A stretch of DNA of 55,086 nucleotides from an uncultured Pontibacter sp. (GTDB lineage Bacteria > Bacteroidota > Bacteroidia > Cytophagales > Hymenobacteraceae). Below the pieces are notes generated by a model. The model ran no database searches. It worked only from the letters and a program-made list of their open reading frames with translations, and was not told where the DNA came from. Shown piece after piece: positions 17,814 to 28,144 of the stretch. Location: positions 1 to 55,086 of the forward strand of contig NZ_CANLZM010000019.1 in NCBI RefSeq assembly GCF_947495565.1, given 5' to 3'. Position numbers and translations under genes: made by a program. How positions within the stretch are numbered: the first letter of the stretch is position 1; each line of letters opens with the position of its first letter.

Positions 17814-18962
17814 TTATACACTTACCAAGAAGATATCCAAGTCTAGCTCGGAATTGGAGATAGTGCGGATTATGTGGCGTGTCTGGCTTACTTTAAACCA
17901 ATCGCCAAAAGTTTTTCGTCCTGTTACCCCACAGATAAGCAGAGTTGCTTGCTTCTCACGGGCAACCTCTAGCACCTCGTTCGCGACATTATTCCCTTTC
18001 AATCGGATTATCTGAGCGCCCAATTGCGTTGCCAGCTGCAGGTTATTGATCAGGTGCCTCTGTTTGGCTAAACCAATGGTGTCAGTACTTTCCTCCGGCG
18101 TCTGCACATACACCACGTACCACTTGGCCCGGAAGCGGTCGGCTAGGCGGGAGGTTTTCCGGATAATTTCCTTTGCCGCTTTCTCGTTGGTGTTAATACA
18201 GGCCACCAGCTTGTCAAGGTTCTTGCGCGAAGCCGCTTCCACCTCTAAATCAATCCGCTGCATCAGATGATTAGACACTTCCCTCAGGGCCATCTCACGC
18301 AGTTGTAGGAGATTATCTTTCTGAAAAAAGTTTTTCAAGGCCGCCTCCACTTTCACCTTGTCATAAATCTTTCCCTCTTTCAGCCTGTCCAGCAATTCCT
18401 GAATCGTCAGGTCGATATTCACGATTTCGTCAGTGGCTTTTACCACCTTGTCCGGCACCCGCTCCGACACCTCTACCCCCGTTACCTTCTCGATCTGGTA
18501 GTTCAGGCTTTCGATGTGCTGGATGTTCACGGCACTGATCACGCTGATACCCGCATTGATGAGTTGCTCCACGTCCTGCCAGCGCTTTTCATTTGCAGAC
18601 CCCGGCACATTGGTATGCGCTAGTTCATCCACGATCACCACCTCGGGCCGGCGCTGCAGCACGGCCTGCAGGTCGAGCTCCTCCAGCATGCGCCCTTTAT
18701 AGAAAATGGACTTGCGCCGCATAATAGGCAGGCCTTCCTGCTGCGCAACCGTCTCTTCCCTGCCATGCGTCTCCACATACCCTACCACCACATCCACCCC
18801 ATGCGCCAGCAGTTCCCGGGTTTCCTGCAGCATGCGGTAGGTTTTGCCTACCCCGGCCGCCAAGCCAATGTACAGCTTAAAGCGCCCCTTCTTCGAGTCC
18901 TGCAGGAGACGGAGGAAACGCTCTGCTGACTTACTGTTACTGTCTTCTTCTCTGCTGCTCAT
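17814..18962 (-). CDS. kdpD: KdpD input domain as a separate protein (KdpD N-domain plus USP)
   Basis: The 382-residue soluble protein matches the N-terminal half of KdpD. It has a Walker A motif GLAAGVGKT at 33-41 and DELAHTN at about 112-118. A universal stress protein-like domain covers about 240-382 (LVACINTNEKAA, LLICGVTGRKTFGDWF). It lacks the four membrane helices and the kinase domains, which are supplied, if at all, by the next gene downstream. In KdpD this part binds ATP and receives the potassium and osmotic signals. ATG 18962 is preceded by a strong hairpin after the porin gene, so the sensor genes may be expressed at a lower level than the transporter genes. It is a real gene at a normal length for the split form, not a truncation. 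Confidence 0.92.
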   Translation of the reverse strand: MSSREEDSNSKSAERFLRLLQDSKKGRFKLYIGLAAGVGKTYRMLQETRELLAHGVDVVVGYVETHGREETVAQQEGLPIMRRKSIFYKGRMLEELDLQAVLQRRPEVVIVDELAHTNVPGSANEKRWQDVEQLINAGISVISAVNIQHIESLNYQIEKVTGVEVSERVPDKVVKATDEIVNIDLTIQELLDRLKEGKIYDKVKVEAALKNFFQKDNLLQLREMALREVSNHLMQRIDLEVEAASRKNLDKLVACINTNEKAAKEIIRKTSRLADRFRAKWYVVYVQTPEESTDTIGLAKQRHLINNLQLATQLGAQIIRLKGNNVANEVLEVAREKQATLLICGVTGRKTFGDWFKVSQTRHIIRTISNSELDLDIFLVSV

Positions 18963-18998
18963 AATTCACCTTCTAAAGCCTGCCCCTTAGGCAGGAAA

Positions 18999-19030
18999 AG
19001 TATAGGCAGGTGCGTGCACCTGCCTATACT
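18999..19030 (-). terminator. Intercistronic hairpin between porin and kdpD genes
   Basis: Arms AGTATAGGCAGGTGC (18999-19013) and its perfect complement (19016-19030) are followed on the minus strand by TTTTCC, the form of an intrinsic terminator or attenuator. A second small hairpin, CCTGCC and GGCAGG at 18979-18995, follows before the kdpD start. The two share GGCAGG/CCTGCC sequences and could pair alternatively. Confidence 0.65.
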
Positions 19031-19033
19031 AAT

Positions 19034-20122
19034 TTAGAACTTAAAGGCCAAAGAAGTGACCAGTAAAAGGTTTTTGTCTTTTGTACCTTCTTCCCCAACA
19101 AAGATCATGTCCTGAGAGTCGTAGCCTCGGGCTTCAAAACGCCACATTAAGTTTGGCGCGGGAATATAGTCAAAATTAAGAGAGGCACTGGAGGTCTGGA
19201 AACCGTTTGATGTGTCGGTGGTGATTATAATCTGATTTTTGTCATTGTAATGCTCCACACGGCCCGCCATAGCCAACCTGTCACTCAACTGGTAACGCGC
19301 CAGTAACAATCCTGCATACCAGTTTCCCTTTTGGTCGCTTCCAAAAAGTTCCTGACGCCCATAGTCAACGCTAGCGGCTATGTTAAACCTGTCTGAGAAG
19401 GTATAGCCCGCGTAGAAATTGTGAAAATAGCGGCGCTTTGGATCCAACTCCGCAGGAGCCTCGTTGCCGTAATAATTGTTGTAGCTTAGCTCAAGCTTAT
19501 CTGTAGGCGTATAGCTGATTCCGAATCCCAGCGACTTGGCGTCGTTTGTCTCCTGAATATTCTGCCAGCCGTTAAGTACAAGGAACTTCATGGTCACCTT
19601 GTCCGACACCTCGGCCGTAAGCCGTGCACCTGTTTCAAAGTAGGGGGAGTTTTCCGCCATCAAGGCACGGGTATAGATTTCATTGTCGATGGAGAAGGTG
19701 CTTTCGTAGCCGATGTGCGAAGGCAGAATGCCTACGTCCAACCATACGCCCTCTGCCAATCTAACACCTGCGTTAGCCTGTGCAATAAGCCGCGTAAGCT
19801 CGTTAGGCTCTGCGGCATAATTGGACTGTACATAAGTACCTGTGTGTAGGGCCAGCGTGGCCCGCACCTTGTCCGTAGCGTAATCGGCCTGCAGGAAACC
19901 CCAGTTCAGGTTAAACTCATTGTGGCGGAAAGCCTGTGTGGTATAGAGACGGTCTTTTTCGTAGGGCTTCGAGAAGTCATAGGCGTAGTACACATCCACA
20001 CCGCCACTTATTTTAAAAGGTTTGTTCGCTTCCTGCAGGCCAAGCGTATCCACAGTTTGCGCATTTGCCGCGAAGGTGATCAACAGGTAAAGGGCTAAAA
20101 GTGTTCCGAATAGGTATTTCAT
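19034..20122 (-). CDS. Outer-membrane porin of the Kdp cluster (BBP2-type beta barrel)
   Basis: The 362-residue protein has a signal peptide (MKYLFGTLLALYLLITFAANA) and then amphipathic strands from KISGGVDVYYAYDFSKP to the final SLAFKF, ending in Phe as outer-membrane barrels do. The layout (NEFNLNWGFLQADYATDKVRATLALHTG, GILPSHIGYES) fits the putative OmpL-like beta-barrel porin-2 family of Bacteroidota. It sits between kdpC and kdpD on the same strand. A reasonable inference is that it lets potassium or counter-ions cross the outer membrane under conditions when Kdp is induced. Coupling to Kdp rests on gene order only. The strong hairpin after it suggests it is the last abundant gene of the transport part. 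Confidence 0.82.
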   Translation of the reverse strand: MKYLFGTLLALYLLITFAANAQTVDTLGLQEANKPFKISGGVDVYYAYDFSKPYEKDRLYTTQAFRHNEFNLNWGFLQADYATDKVRATLALHTGTYVQSNYAAEPNELTRLIAQANAGVRLAEGVWLDVGILPSHIGYESTFSIDNEIYTRALMAENSPYFETGARLTAEVSDKVTMKFLVLNGWQNIQETNDAKSLGFGISYTPTDKLELSYNNYYGNEAPAELDPKRRYFHNFYAGYTFSDRFNIAASVDYGRQELFGSDQKGNWYAGLLLARYQLSDRLAMAGRVEHYNDKNQIIITTDTSNGFQTSSASLNFDYIPAPNLMWRFEARGYDSQDMIFVGEEGTKDKNLLLVTSLAFKF

Positions 20123-20196
20123 TTTATTTAAGATTATAAGTACAGCCTTTGTTCTTGTAATTATGGCTGTATTATGTTGATGATTTTTTTATGTAG

Positions 20197-20844
20197 TTAT
20201 CGCTGTGTATCCAATTGATCCAGCGCCACGTTGAGCTTCAGCACATTTACTTTCTCCGGCCCAAGTACACCTATAAGAGGCGCCTCCACCTGCTCTTGCA
20301 CTAGTGCTCTTACCTGCTCTACCGGCAGGTTGCGCACGTGGGCAACACGCTCTACCTGCACCAGCGCGCCCTGTGGTGAGAGGTGCGGGTCCAAGCCGCT
20401 ACCAGAGGCTGTCACTAACTCCGCAGGCACTTCCTCCCGCTTCACAGTCGGGTTCTTCTCCAGGAAGGCGTCGATTCTGCCCTGTACCTCAGCCAGGTGC
20501 TCCGGGTTCGACGGTCCGTGATTCGAACCGCCAGAGCCGCCGCCATCATACTCCACGGCTGAGGGTCGGCTGTAAAAATAGCGGTCTTCCGTGAAGGACT
20601 GCCCCACGTTCTCAAATCCCACCGCGCGGCCGTTAGATTCTACTATCTTACCCTCGCCACCGTTCGGAGCCGCCACTTTGGAGATGGCCCAGATACTGAG
20701 CGGGTAGAGGAACACGAAGAAACCAATGCACAATATGGTTAGGATCAAGCTTTGTTTCAGGATGCCTCCTGTACCCTTTCTTCCGGGTACAGGGCGCTGG
20801 ATCAGTCTTTCTTGCGGGTGCTTTTCTTTTACTTTGGGTTCCAT
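20197..20844 (-). CDS. kdpC: Potassium-transporting ATPase subunit KdpC
   Basis: The 215-residue protein has one N-terminal membrane helix (about 31-53, SLILTILCIGFFVFLYPLS) and a periplasmic domain with YFYSRPSAVEYDGGGSGGSNHGPSNP and GSGLDPHLSP, both diagnostic of KdpC. It is the small subunit that assembles KdpA and KdpB and raises ATP affinity. It follows kdpB by 86 bases on the same strand, and the porin gene follows. The first 30 residues are charged and a little longer than in E. coli (190 residues in total). Position and motifs leave no doubt. Confidence 0.96.
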   Translation of the reverse strand: MEPKVKEKHPQERLIQRPVPGRKGTGGILKQSLILTILCIGFFVFLYPLSIWAISKVAAPNGGEGKIVESNGRAVGFENVGQSFTEDRYFYSRPSAVEYDGGGSGGSNHGPSNPEHLAEVQGRIDAFLEKNPTVKREEVPAELVTASGSGLDPHLSPQGALVQVERVAHVRNLPVEQVRALVQEQVEAPLIGVLGPEKVNVLKLNVALDQLDTQR

Positions 20845-20930
20845 AATGGATAATTTCAGATATTTCTACTTCTTATTAAGAGGTATCCGGTCTTATAGTC
20901 TCGGATCTTTTGTTAACTATTTAATCTCTA

Positions 20931-22982
<2,052 letters not shown>

Positions 22983-23092
22983 TTTTTTAGTATTTAAGAC
23001 GCAGACACAAAAGGTGTTGCCACATTCGGGCAGGTGGCGTGCTCCAATAAGCAGCCTGCATCACTACTTCCTGTTGTGCCATGTTTTATCTT

Positions 23093-24790
23093 TTAATAGA
23101 TGGTGAAATATTCTGCAATTGGACCGAGCACCAACGATGGGAAGAAAGCCAAGGCCGACACTATCCAGATCACGAAAAACACCATCAGACCAAATGTTCC
23201 GGTATCGGTTTTAAGCGTACCGGCAGACTCCGGGATATAGCGTTTACGGGCCATTATACCGGCAATGGCTACCGGACCTATAATGGGCAGGTAACGGCTC
23301 AGTGCCAGTACGATCCCGGTAGTGATATTCCAGAATGGCGTGTTGTCGCCAAGCCCCTCGAAGCCAGAGCCGTTGTTGGCAGAGGCGGAAGTATATTCGT
23401 AGAGCATTTCGGAGAAACCGTGGAAGCTGGGGTTGTTCAGCCAGCCCACAGTCGGGTCCTGCACATACACATAAGCAGCCAGCGCGGTACCTGAAAGAAT
23501 AAGGAAAGGGTGCAGCAAAGCGATCATGATTGCAATCTTCACCTCCCGAGCTTCAACTTTTTTGCCCAAGAACTCCGGCGTGCGGCCCACCATTAGCCCA
23601 GAGATGAACACGGCGATGATGATGAACACAAAGAAGTTCAGGAAGCCAACACCCACACCACCGTAAAAGGAATTGATCATCATGCCGATCATCGTGTTCA
23701 TGCCCGAGAGCGGTGTGAGCGAATCGTGCATGGCGTTAACTGAACCATTGGAGGTAACTGTGGTACTAGTTGCCCACATACCTGAAGCGGCAGCGCCCAA
23801 GCGCATTTCCTTACCCTCCAAAGACCCCAGACGCTGGTCGATGCCCATATTCGAGATGGCAGGGTTGCCGTTCATCTCAAAGTATACGGTGGTCGTCAGC
23901 AGCATTAGGAAACCGGCTGTCATCGCGCCGAATACCATCCAGCCCAGGCGCTTGCGCTCCAAGTAGAAACCTAAGGCAAAAGCCAGCGCGATTGGTATAA
24001 GTATAATCACGATGTTCTCTACCATGTTGCTAAGGTAGGTTGGGTTTTCCAGCGGATGCGAGGAGTTCACTCCAAAGAAACCGCCCCCGTTCGTACCTAC
24101 CTGCTTGATGGCGACCATGGCGGCGGCCGGTCCTCTGGATACCTGCTGCTCAGCTCCTTGCAGGGTGGTAATGGTATCTTTGCCCTCAAAGGTCATGGGT
24201 GTGCCTTCCATCGCAATAATCACGGCCACCACCATACTGATAGGCAAAAGAATGCGTGTACAGCTCTTCATGAAGTAGTCAAAGAAGTTGCCCAAGTGCT
24301 CTGTACTGCGGTTACGCATGGCATTGAACACGATAGCGCAGGCGGCCATACCCGTACCAGCTGTTACGAACTGCAGAAAAGTCATCACGCCCAACTGCGA
24401 CAGGTACGAAAGCCCCGTTTCGCCGGAATAGTGCTGCAGGTTGCAGTTTACCAGAAAGCTGACGGCCGTATTAAAAGCCAAGTCCGGCGACATGGATGGG
24501 TTGCCGTCCGGGTTCCAGAAGGGATGGTGGCTTTGCGTCATGAGCAGGAACATTGCCCAGAAGAACCAGATCAGGTTGATGCTCAGCAGCGCGACCATGC
24601 TTTGCTTCCAAGTCATTTCGCGGCTGGCATCTATACCGCTCACGCGGAAGAAGAGCCGTTCTACGGGTGCCATAAAATCCAGCCAGGTGCGCTCTCCTTT
24701 ATATACTCTCGCTATATACTTGCCCAGCGGTAGCCCAATGGCCACCGTGAGCAGGAACATAGCGATAACTCCTAATATATCAGTTGACAT
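23093..24790 (-). CDS. kdpA: Potassium-transporting ATPase subunit KdpA
   Basis: The 565-residue membrane protein is the potassium channel-like subunit. The selectivity-filter loops are recognisable: NCNLQHYSGE (the place of the first filter), GTNGGGFFG, SNGSVNAM and SANNGSGFEG. About ten membrane helices are visible. Start is ATG 24790 (MSTDILGVIAMFLLTVAIGLP), 24 bases after the kdpF stop. It binds potassium from the periplasm and passes it to the cytoplasm when KdpB hydrolyses ATP. The Cys-Asn-Leu-Gln-His filter variant differs from the E. coli version but I believe it is common among Bacteroidota. Confidence 0.98.
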   Translation of the reverse strand: MSTDILGVIAMFLLTVAIGLPLGKYIARVYKGERTWLDFMAPVERLFFRVSGIDASREMTWKQSMVALLSINLIWFFWAMFLLMTQSHHPFWNPDGNPSMSPDLAFNTAVSFLVNCNLQHYSGETGLSYLSQLGVMTFLQFVTAGTGMAACAIVFNAMRNRSTEHLGNFFDYFMKSCTRILLPISMVVAVIIAMEGTPMTFEGKDTITTLQGAEQQVSRGPAAAMVAIKQVGTNGGGFFGVNSSHPLENPTYLSNMVENIVIILIPIALAFALGFYLERKRLGWMVFGAMTAGFLMLLTTTVYFEMNGNPAISNMGIDQRLGSLEGKEMRLGAAASGMWATSTTVTSNGSVNAMHDSLTPLSGMNTMIGMMINSFYGGVGVGFLNFFVFIIIAVFISGLMVGRTPEFLGKKVEAREVKIAIMIALLHPFLILSGTALAAYVYVQDPTVGWLNNPSFHGFSEMLYEYTSASANNGSGFEGLGDNTPFWNITTGIVLALSRYLPIIGPVAIAGIMARKRYIPESAGTLKTDTGTFGLMVFFVIWIVSALAFFPSLVLGPIAEYFTIY

Positions 24791-24814
24791 TTCTCTTTTG
24801 TTGTGGTTGTGAAC

Positions 24815-24919
24815 TTAGAATTTCTCGGGTTTTAGCAGCACGTAGAACAAGTAGCAAAACGTGACGATGCTTAAGAAGAATAGTGCGATCATATCTTTAA
24901 TTAAAAAAATGAGTTTCAT
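24815..24919 (-). CDS. kdpF: KdpF small membrane subunit
   Basis: A 34-codon frame starts at ATG 24919; an internal ATG at 24892 would give 25 residues, nearer the usual KdpF size. It encodes one hydrophobic helix, ALFFLSIVTFCYLFYVLL, ending KPEKF. The ending YVLLKPEKF is typical of Bacteroidota KdpF. KdpF is a single-helix peptide that stabilises the KdpABC complex. The stop lies 24 bases before the kdpA start on the same strand, the standard kdpF-kdpA order. It is short and easily missed by gene callers. Confidence 0.88.
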   Translation of the reverse strand: MKLIFLIKDMIALFFLSIVTFCYLFYVLLKPEKF

Positions 24920-24933
24920 AGTTTGGAAAGGTA

Positions 24934-25311
24934 TTAGGGTAGCATGTTATGTGTTAGCTGCTGGGAGCAGCGCGCCAGGGCAGGCCCCATGAGCAACCGC
25001 CACTGTAAAGAGTTGCCCCCGTTGTAGAGGTGCAGGGAGTACAGGTAGGAAACCTTCAGCGCGTGCTGTACCTGCCTGTCTCCCTCCTGAAAGAGCTTGT
25101 TAGCCTCCCGGAAGCACCTGCGGGCGCCGTCCAGATTAAGCGTGTCCAGGAAGCGGTTTGTGTAAGAGGCGAAGCAGGCCAACTGGCGGTGGAGGTTTCG
25201 GCTGTTTTCCTCTAGCTTTAGTTCAGGCTCTAGGTCCGGAAACTCTTGGCACAACTCCTTCGAAATCTCACAATGCTGTATCATTGTGTTTCTAAAAAGG
25301 TGGTTAAACAT
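24934..25311 (-). CDS. DUF7674-like protein of the Kdp cluster
   Basis: From ATG 25311 the protein has 125 residues. It contains ELCQEFPDLEPELKLEE, an acidic helix (LHRQLACFASYTNRFLD), RRCFREANKLFQEGDRQVQHALKVSYLYSLHL and a C-terminal WRLLMGP. This is the layout of the helical DUF7674 family, whose function is unknown to me. A TTG five codons upstream (25326) is a poorer start. ATG 25311 overlaps the stop of the preceding 31-residue gene by 8 bases (ATGTTTAA), which suggests translational coupling and supports this start. kdpF begins 15 bases after its stop, so it is inside the Kdp operon, but its job there is not known. Confidence 0.7.
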   Translation of the reverse strand: MFNHLFRNTMIQHCEISKELCQEFPDLEPELKLEENSRNLHRQLACFASYTNRFLDTLNLDGARRCFREANKLFQEGDRQVQHALKVSYLYSLHLYNGGNSLQWRLLMGPALARCSQQLTHNMLP

Positions 25312-25399
25312 TGTCGAAAAAGTCAATGGCTTTGTAAAAAAGCCAGAAGCAGGCTGCCCCGGCCCCCAGCAGTAAAATCGTCATTAGCACTTCGTTCAT
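25304..25399 (-). CDS. 31-residue single-helix membrane peptide, first gene of the Kdp operon
   Basis: A short frame from ATG 25399 to TAA 25304 encodes a peptide beginning MNEVLMTILLLGAGAACFWL and ending FYKAIDFFDNV: one hydrophobic helix followed by an amphipathic tail with aromatic and acidic residues. I recall similar short peptides (helix plus K-S/A-I/V-D-F-F) near Kdp genes in other Bacteroidota, but give it no symbol. It overlaps the next gene by 8 bases. A near-consensus sigma-54 promoter lies 32-48 bases upstream of its start. It may be a second KdpF-like accessory subunit or a regulatory peptide; both are inferences. Confidence 0.62.
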   Translation of the reverse strand: MNEVLMTILLLGAGAACFWLFYKAIDFFDNV

Positions 25400-25430
25400 G
25401 GTATAAATGATTTGATATGCCAGACCTATT

Positions 25431-25447
25431 GCCAAGCAAAGTGCCAA
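25431..25447 (-). promoter_or_regulatory. Candidate sigma-54 (-24/-12) promoter of the Kdp operon
   Basis: Read on the minus strand, TTGGCACTTTGCTTGGC matches TGGCACnnnnnTTGC except that the last C is G and the GC falls one base later. It lies 32 bases before the start codon of the 31-residue gene. A second TGGCA follows 13 bases on. The divergence at -12 weakens it, but the adjacent sigma-54 activator makes it the best candidate. Confidence 0.4.
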
Positions 25448-25528
25448 GAAGTATTAAGGAAGGAATTGTCAGCTGTAAACCACTGTTTACTAAGCCGTTC
25501 AAAAATTTAGGTCTTAAGGTCTGAATGA

Positions 25529-25571
25529 ATAAAAAAAAGCCGACCCTACCATTTTGGTAGGGTCGGCTTTT
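25529..25571 (-). terminator. Intrinsic terminator of the sigma-54 regulator gene
   Basis: Arms GGTAGGGTCGGCTTTT and its complement (25535-25550 and 25556-25571) around a 5-base loop are followed on the minus strand by a run of Ts (25536 down to 25529). It begins 17 bases after the regulator stop codon. It separates the regulator transcript from the Kdp operon promoter. Confidence 0.9.
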
Positions 25572-25588
25572 CATATTGGCAGGGTTTC

Positions 25589-26938
25589 TTAGCTTATGCC
25601 ATACTCTTGTAACTTCCTGTAGAGAGTAGTCAACCCGATGTGCAGACGGCGAGCCGCCTCAGTTTTGTTGCCGCCGCTTTGCTCTAAGATTTTCAGGATA
25701 TGATTGCGCTCTATCCTACTCAGAGAGGTATCGCTTTCAGCAGCCTCCGGGGAGGGGGCCGCCGTCCAGAATTCAGAGGGCAGATGCTCTGGTGTCAGCC
25801 TTTCTTCATCGGCAAGAATAACAGCACGCTCAATCACATTTTTGAGCTCACGTATGTTGCCTTTCCAAGGGTAGTTTTTGAGCTTTTGGATAAACTCTTC
25901 GCTCATGCCCAATAGACGTCGGTTCATTTTAGCATTATAGAGCAGCAGAAAGTGCTGTGCCAAGAGCGGAATATCAGTCTGCCGTTCCCTTAAGGTAGGC
26001 ACTCTGATTTTAAACACCGACAGTCGGTAGTACAGGTCTGGCCGGAAGTGATTGGCTTCGGCTTGCAAATCACGGTTGGTGGCGGCTACAATACGCACAT
26101 TCACTTTGATCGGCTTCGTATCTCCAAGCTTAGTGAATGTCTGCGTCTCAAGCACACGCAGGAGTTTAGCCTGCAGTTCCGGTGGCATTTCCCCGATCTC
26201 ATCTAAAAATATTGTGCCCCCGTTTGCTTCTTCAAATAGGCCTTTCTTATCGGCCATGGCTCCAGTAAAGGCCCCCTTTTTATAGCCAAATATCTCTGAC
26301 TCCAATAAATCTCTCGGAAAAGCGCTGCAGTTAACGGCCACAAAAGGTTTGCTGCGTCTCGGGCTGGCGCTATGAATGGCCTGCGCAAATAGTTCTTTCC
26401 CAACACCTGTTTCCCCCTCTAGCAGTACGGTAGAGTCTGTTACTGCCACACGAGCTGTCAGCTCTTTCGCCTGCTTAAGGGCAGACGTGCGTCCAATGAT
26501 AGTGTCGAGCGTATTCTTAGGCTCCACCTGCTTCTCCAGCTCGGCTACTCGCTTGCGGAGCCTGGCTTTGTCTGCGGCACGGGCGACTGTAACAATCAAC
26601 TGCTCATCATTATCTCCTTTGGTCAGGTAATCAAAAGCTCCCTGCTTCATGGCACTCACCCCGTCCTGTATTGTTCCATAGGCTGTCATCAGGATTACTT
26701 CCGGCAGCGGATATTTCTCCTTTACCCTTCGCAAGATGTTCAGGCCATTGTCGTCGGGCAGCTTTACGTCGCTCAGTACCACTTCCACTTCGTCGGCATG
26801 GTTCTCCAGCAGCTCAAAACCTTCGCGGGTATTCTTCGCCTGAAGTACGTGGTACCCTTCTAGTTCCAGCACGCGTGCCAGCACTTGGCGGAGGTTATTT
26901 TCGTCGTCGATAAGTAGGAGTGTAGTGTGGTTTTGCAT
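25589..26938 (-). CDS. NtrC-family sigma-54-dependent response regulator
   Basis: The 449-residue protein has a receiver domain (1-120; phosphorylated Asp57 in VVLSDVKLPD, with DDE at 11-13), an AAA+ domain with Walker A GETGVGKE at 175-182, the sigma-54 contact loop GAFTGA at 222-227, and Walker B TIFLDEIGEM. A C-terminal Fis-type helix-turn-helix follows (NKTEAARRLHIGLTTLYRKL). Such proteins, when phosphorylated, form rings that remodel sigma-54 holoenzyme at -24/-12 promoters. It lies upstream of the Kdp operon on the same strand and has its own terminator. It most likely replaces the OmpR-type KdpE found in proteobacteria; that is inference from position. Confidence 0.92.
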   Translation of the reverse strand: MQNHTTLLLIDDENNLRQVLARVLELEGYHVLQAKNTREGFELLENHADEVEVVLSDVKLPDDNGLNILRRVKEKYPLPEVILMTAYGTIQDGVSAMKQGAFDYLTKGDNDEQLIVTVARAADKARLRKRVAELEKQVEPKNTLDTIIGRTSALKQAKELTARVAVTDSTVLLEGETGVGKELFAQAIHSASPRRSKPFVAVNCSAFPRDLLESEIFGYKKGAFTGAMADKKGLFEEANGGTIFLDEIGEMPPELQAKLLRVLETQTFTKLGDTKPIKVNVRIVAATNRDLQAEANHFRPDLYYRLSVFKIRVPTLRERQTDIPLLAQHFLLLYNAKMNRRLLGMSEEFIQKLKNYPWKGNIRELKNVIERAVILADEERLTPEHLPSEFWTAAPSPEAAESDTSLSRIERNHILKILEQSGGNKTEAARRLHIGLTTLYRKLQEYGIS

Positions 26939-27194
26939 GGTGACTTAAGTTGAAGCAGCCAAAGATAAGGTTCTGAAATCAATTGGATGTTAAATTGGAA
27001 AGTAATAACGGCAGTGGTAAAGTTACTGGGTGCAACAGCTTGTAGGCTGTTGTGAAGCCAATAATAAGCCTTATGTTAAACAAAGCATTGATTGTGTATA
27101 GCTGTTTGTTAGCACGACAGGGTACTCCTGTTCATCCTGAAATAAGTATAGAAAGATAATTTACCTTCATGCCCTCACTAATTATTTTATTTTT

Positions 27195-27222
27195 TTACAT
27201 GTATGTAACACACAAGTTACAT
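27195..27222 (+). promoter_or_regulatory. Dyad operator array at the start of the DNA-binding gene
   Basis: Three half-sites alternate: TTACAT (27195-27200), ATGTAA (27203-27208) and TTACAT (27217-27222). The first two form the palindrome TTACATGTATGTAA. The last two form ATGTAAC-N6-GTTACAT, whose right arm contains the first base pair of the start codon (27221). This is a strong candidate for autoregulation by the encoded protein. There is also a 7-base hairpin (CAACAGC/GCTGTTG) at 27033-27052. Confidence 0.55.
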
Positions 27223-28144
27223 GGAGGAAAAGCATATCGCCTTAGGCATACCAGTGTATGACGACAGCCCATCGAACTATGCGATGGAAATACTGGAGAA
27301 CCTGCGCCGCAGGCAGTTTACTCTCAAGGATGCGGGCATCTCTTCTCGCGTCCACAACAATTGGCGCAGCCTCGGAATTGTTCCTGACTCTGAGGAAGAC
27401 GGCAAAAAGCTCTACTTCGACTTCATCCAGTACCTCTGGCTGCAGATCGTGAAGGACCTGCGCAAGTTCGGCCTTCTCTTGGATACCATCGCCGCCGTGA
27501 AGGACTACCTGTTCGAGAAGGACTTCATGGTCGGTATTGAGTTGAGCGACGGGGACAGGGTAAAACTAAGGCAGACCTTGGAAAAGGCCGCTCAGCGGCC
27601 CATAACAGGTGAGGAGCTCCAGCAAGCGGAGGAGAACCTCAAGAAACCAAACACCTTCTACCCGTACCGCTTCTCACTCATCGTGCTGGCGCACCTCCAG
27701 TACCGCTCCAACACCTACATCTATGTTTTTGCTGATGGTGGGGTAGCTGACTGGAGTGAGGTGCAACAGGAGCTAAACCCTGAAAGCAAACCTGACCTAA
27801 GCGAGCCCCACATCAACATCCCGCTCGGGCATTATTTCGCCCAGTTCCTGAACGACGAGACAAAGGCCGAGTTCCTGCCCAAGGTACCCATTCTGACAAG
27901 GGAGGAGCATGAGGTGCTGAGGACCATGCGCAACAACGAGGTAAAGGAGCTCACTATCAAGTTCTCCAAACAGGGCAGCAAGCGGAGGGCCGACCTGATC
28001 ACCAAGGTGGACAGACAGCTCTCCGAGAAACAGAAAAAAGAAATCGCCCAGATTCTGGGCACCCGCGACTACAGCACCATCACCATGAAGACGCAGAACG
28101 GAACACAGCTCACCTTTGAGGAGGCCCAACGGACAAGGCTCTAA
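27221..28144 (+). CDS. DNA-binding (MerR-like helix-turn-helix) protein of the integrative module
   Basis: The 307-residue protein has an N-terminal segment FTLKDAGISSRVHNNWRSLGIV that resembles the winged helix-turn-helix of MerR-type proteins, followed by YLWLQIVKDLRKFGLLLDTIAAVKDYL, which fits the rest of that domain. The remaining 200 residues carry no motif I recognise; the last 70 are rich in basic and polar residues (KQGSKRRADLITKVDRQLSEKQK). Proteins of this kind are found upstream of serine recombinases in Bacteroidota. A dyad array overlaps its start codon. It is probably a regulator of the module or a recombination directionality factor; neither is proven. Confidence 0.6.
   Translation: MEEKHIALGIPVYDDSPSNYAMEILENLRRRQFTLKDAGISSRVHNNWRSLGIVPDSEEDGKKLYFDFIQYLWLQIVKDLRKFGLLLDTIAAVKDYLFEKDFMVGIELSDGDRVKLRQTLEKAAQRPITGEELQQAEENLKKPNTFYPYRFSLIVLAHLQYRSNTYIYVFADGGVADWSEVQQELNPESKPDLSEPHINIPLGHYFAQFLNDETKAEFLPKVPILTREEHEVLRTMRNNEVKELTIKFSKQGSKRRADLITKVDRQLSEKQKKEIAQILGTRDYSTITMKTQNGTQLTFEEAQRTRL

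Noticed and set aside
25323..25574. 83-codon frame upstream of the DUF7674-like gene
   Set aside because: It overlaps the terminator and the 31-residue peptide in another frame and has no sensible composition.
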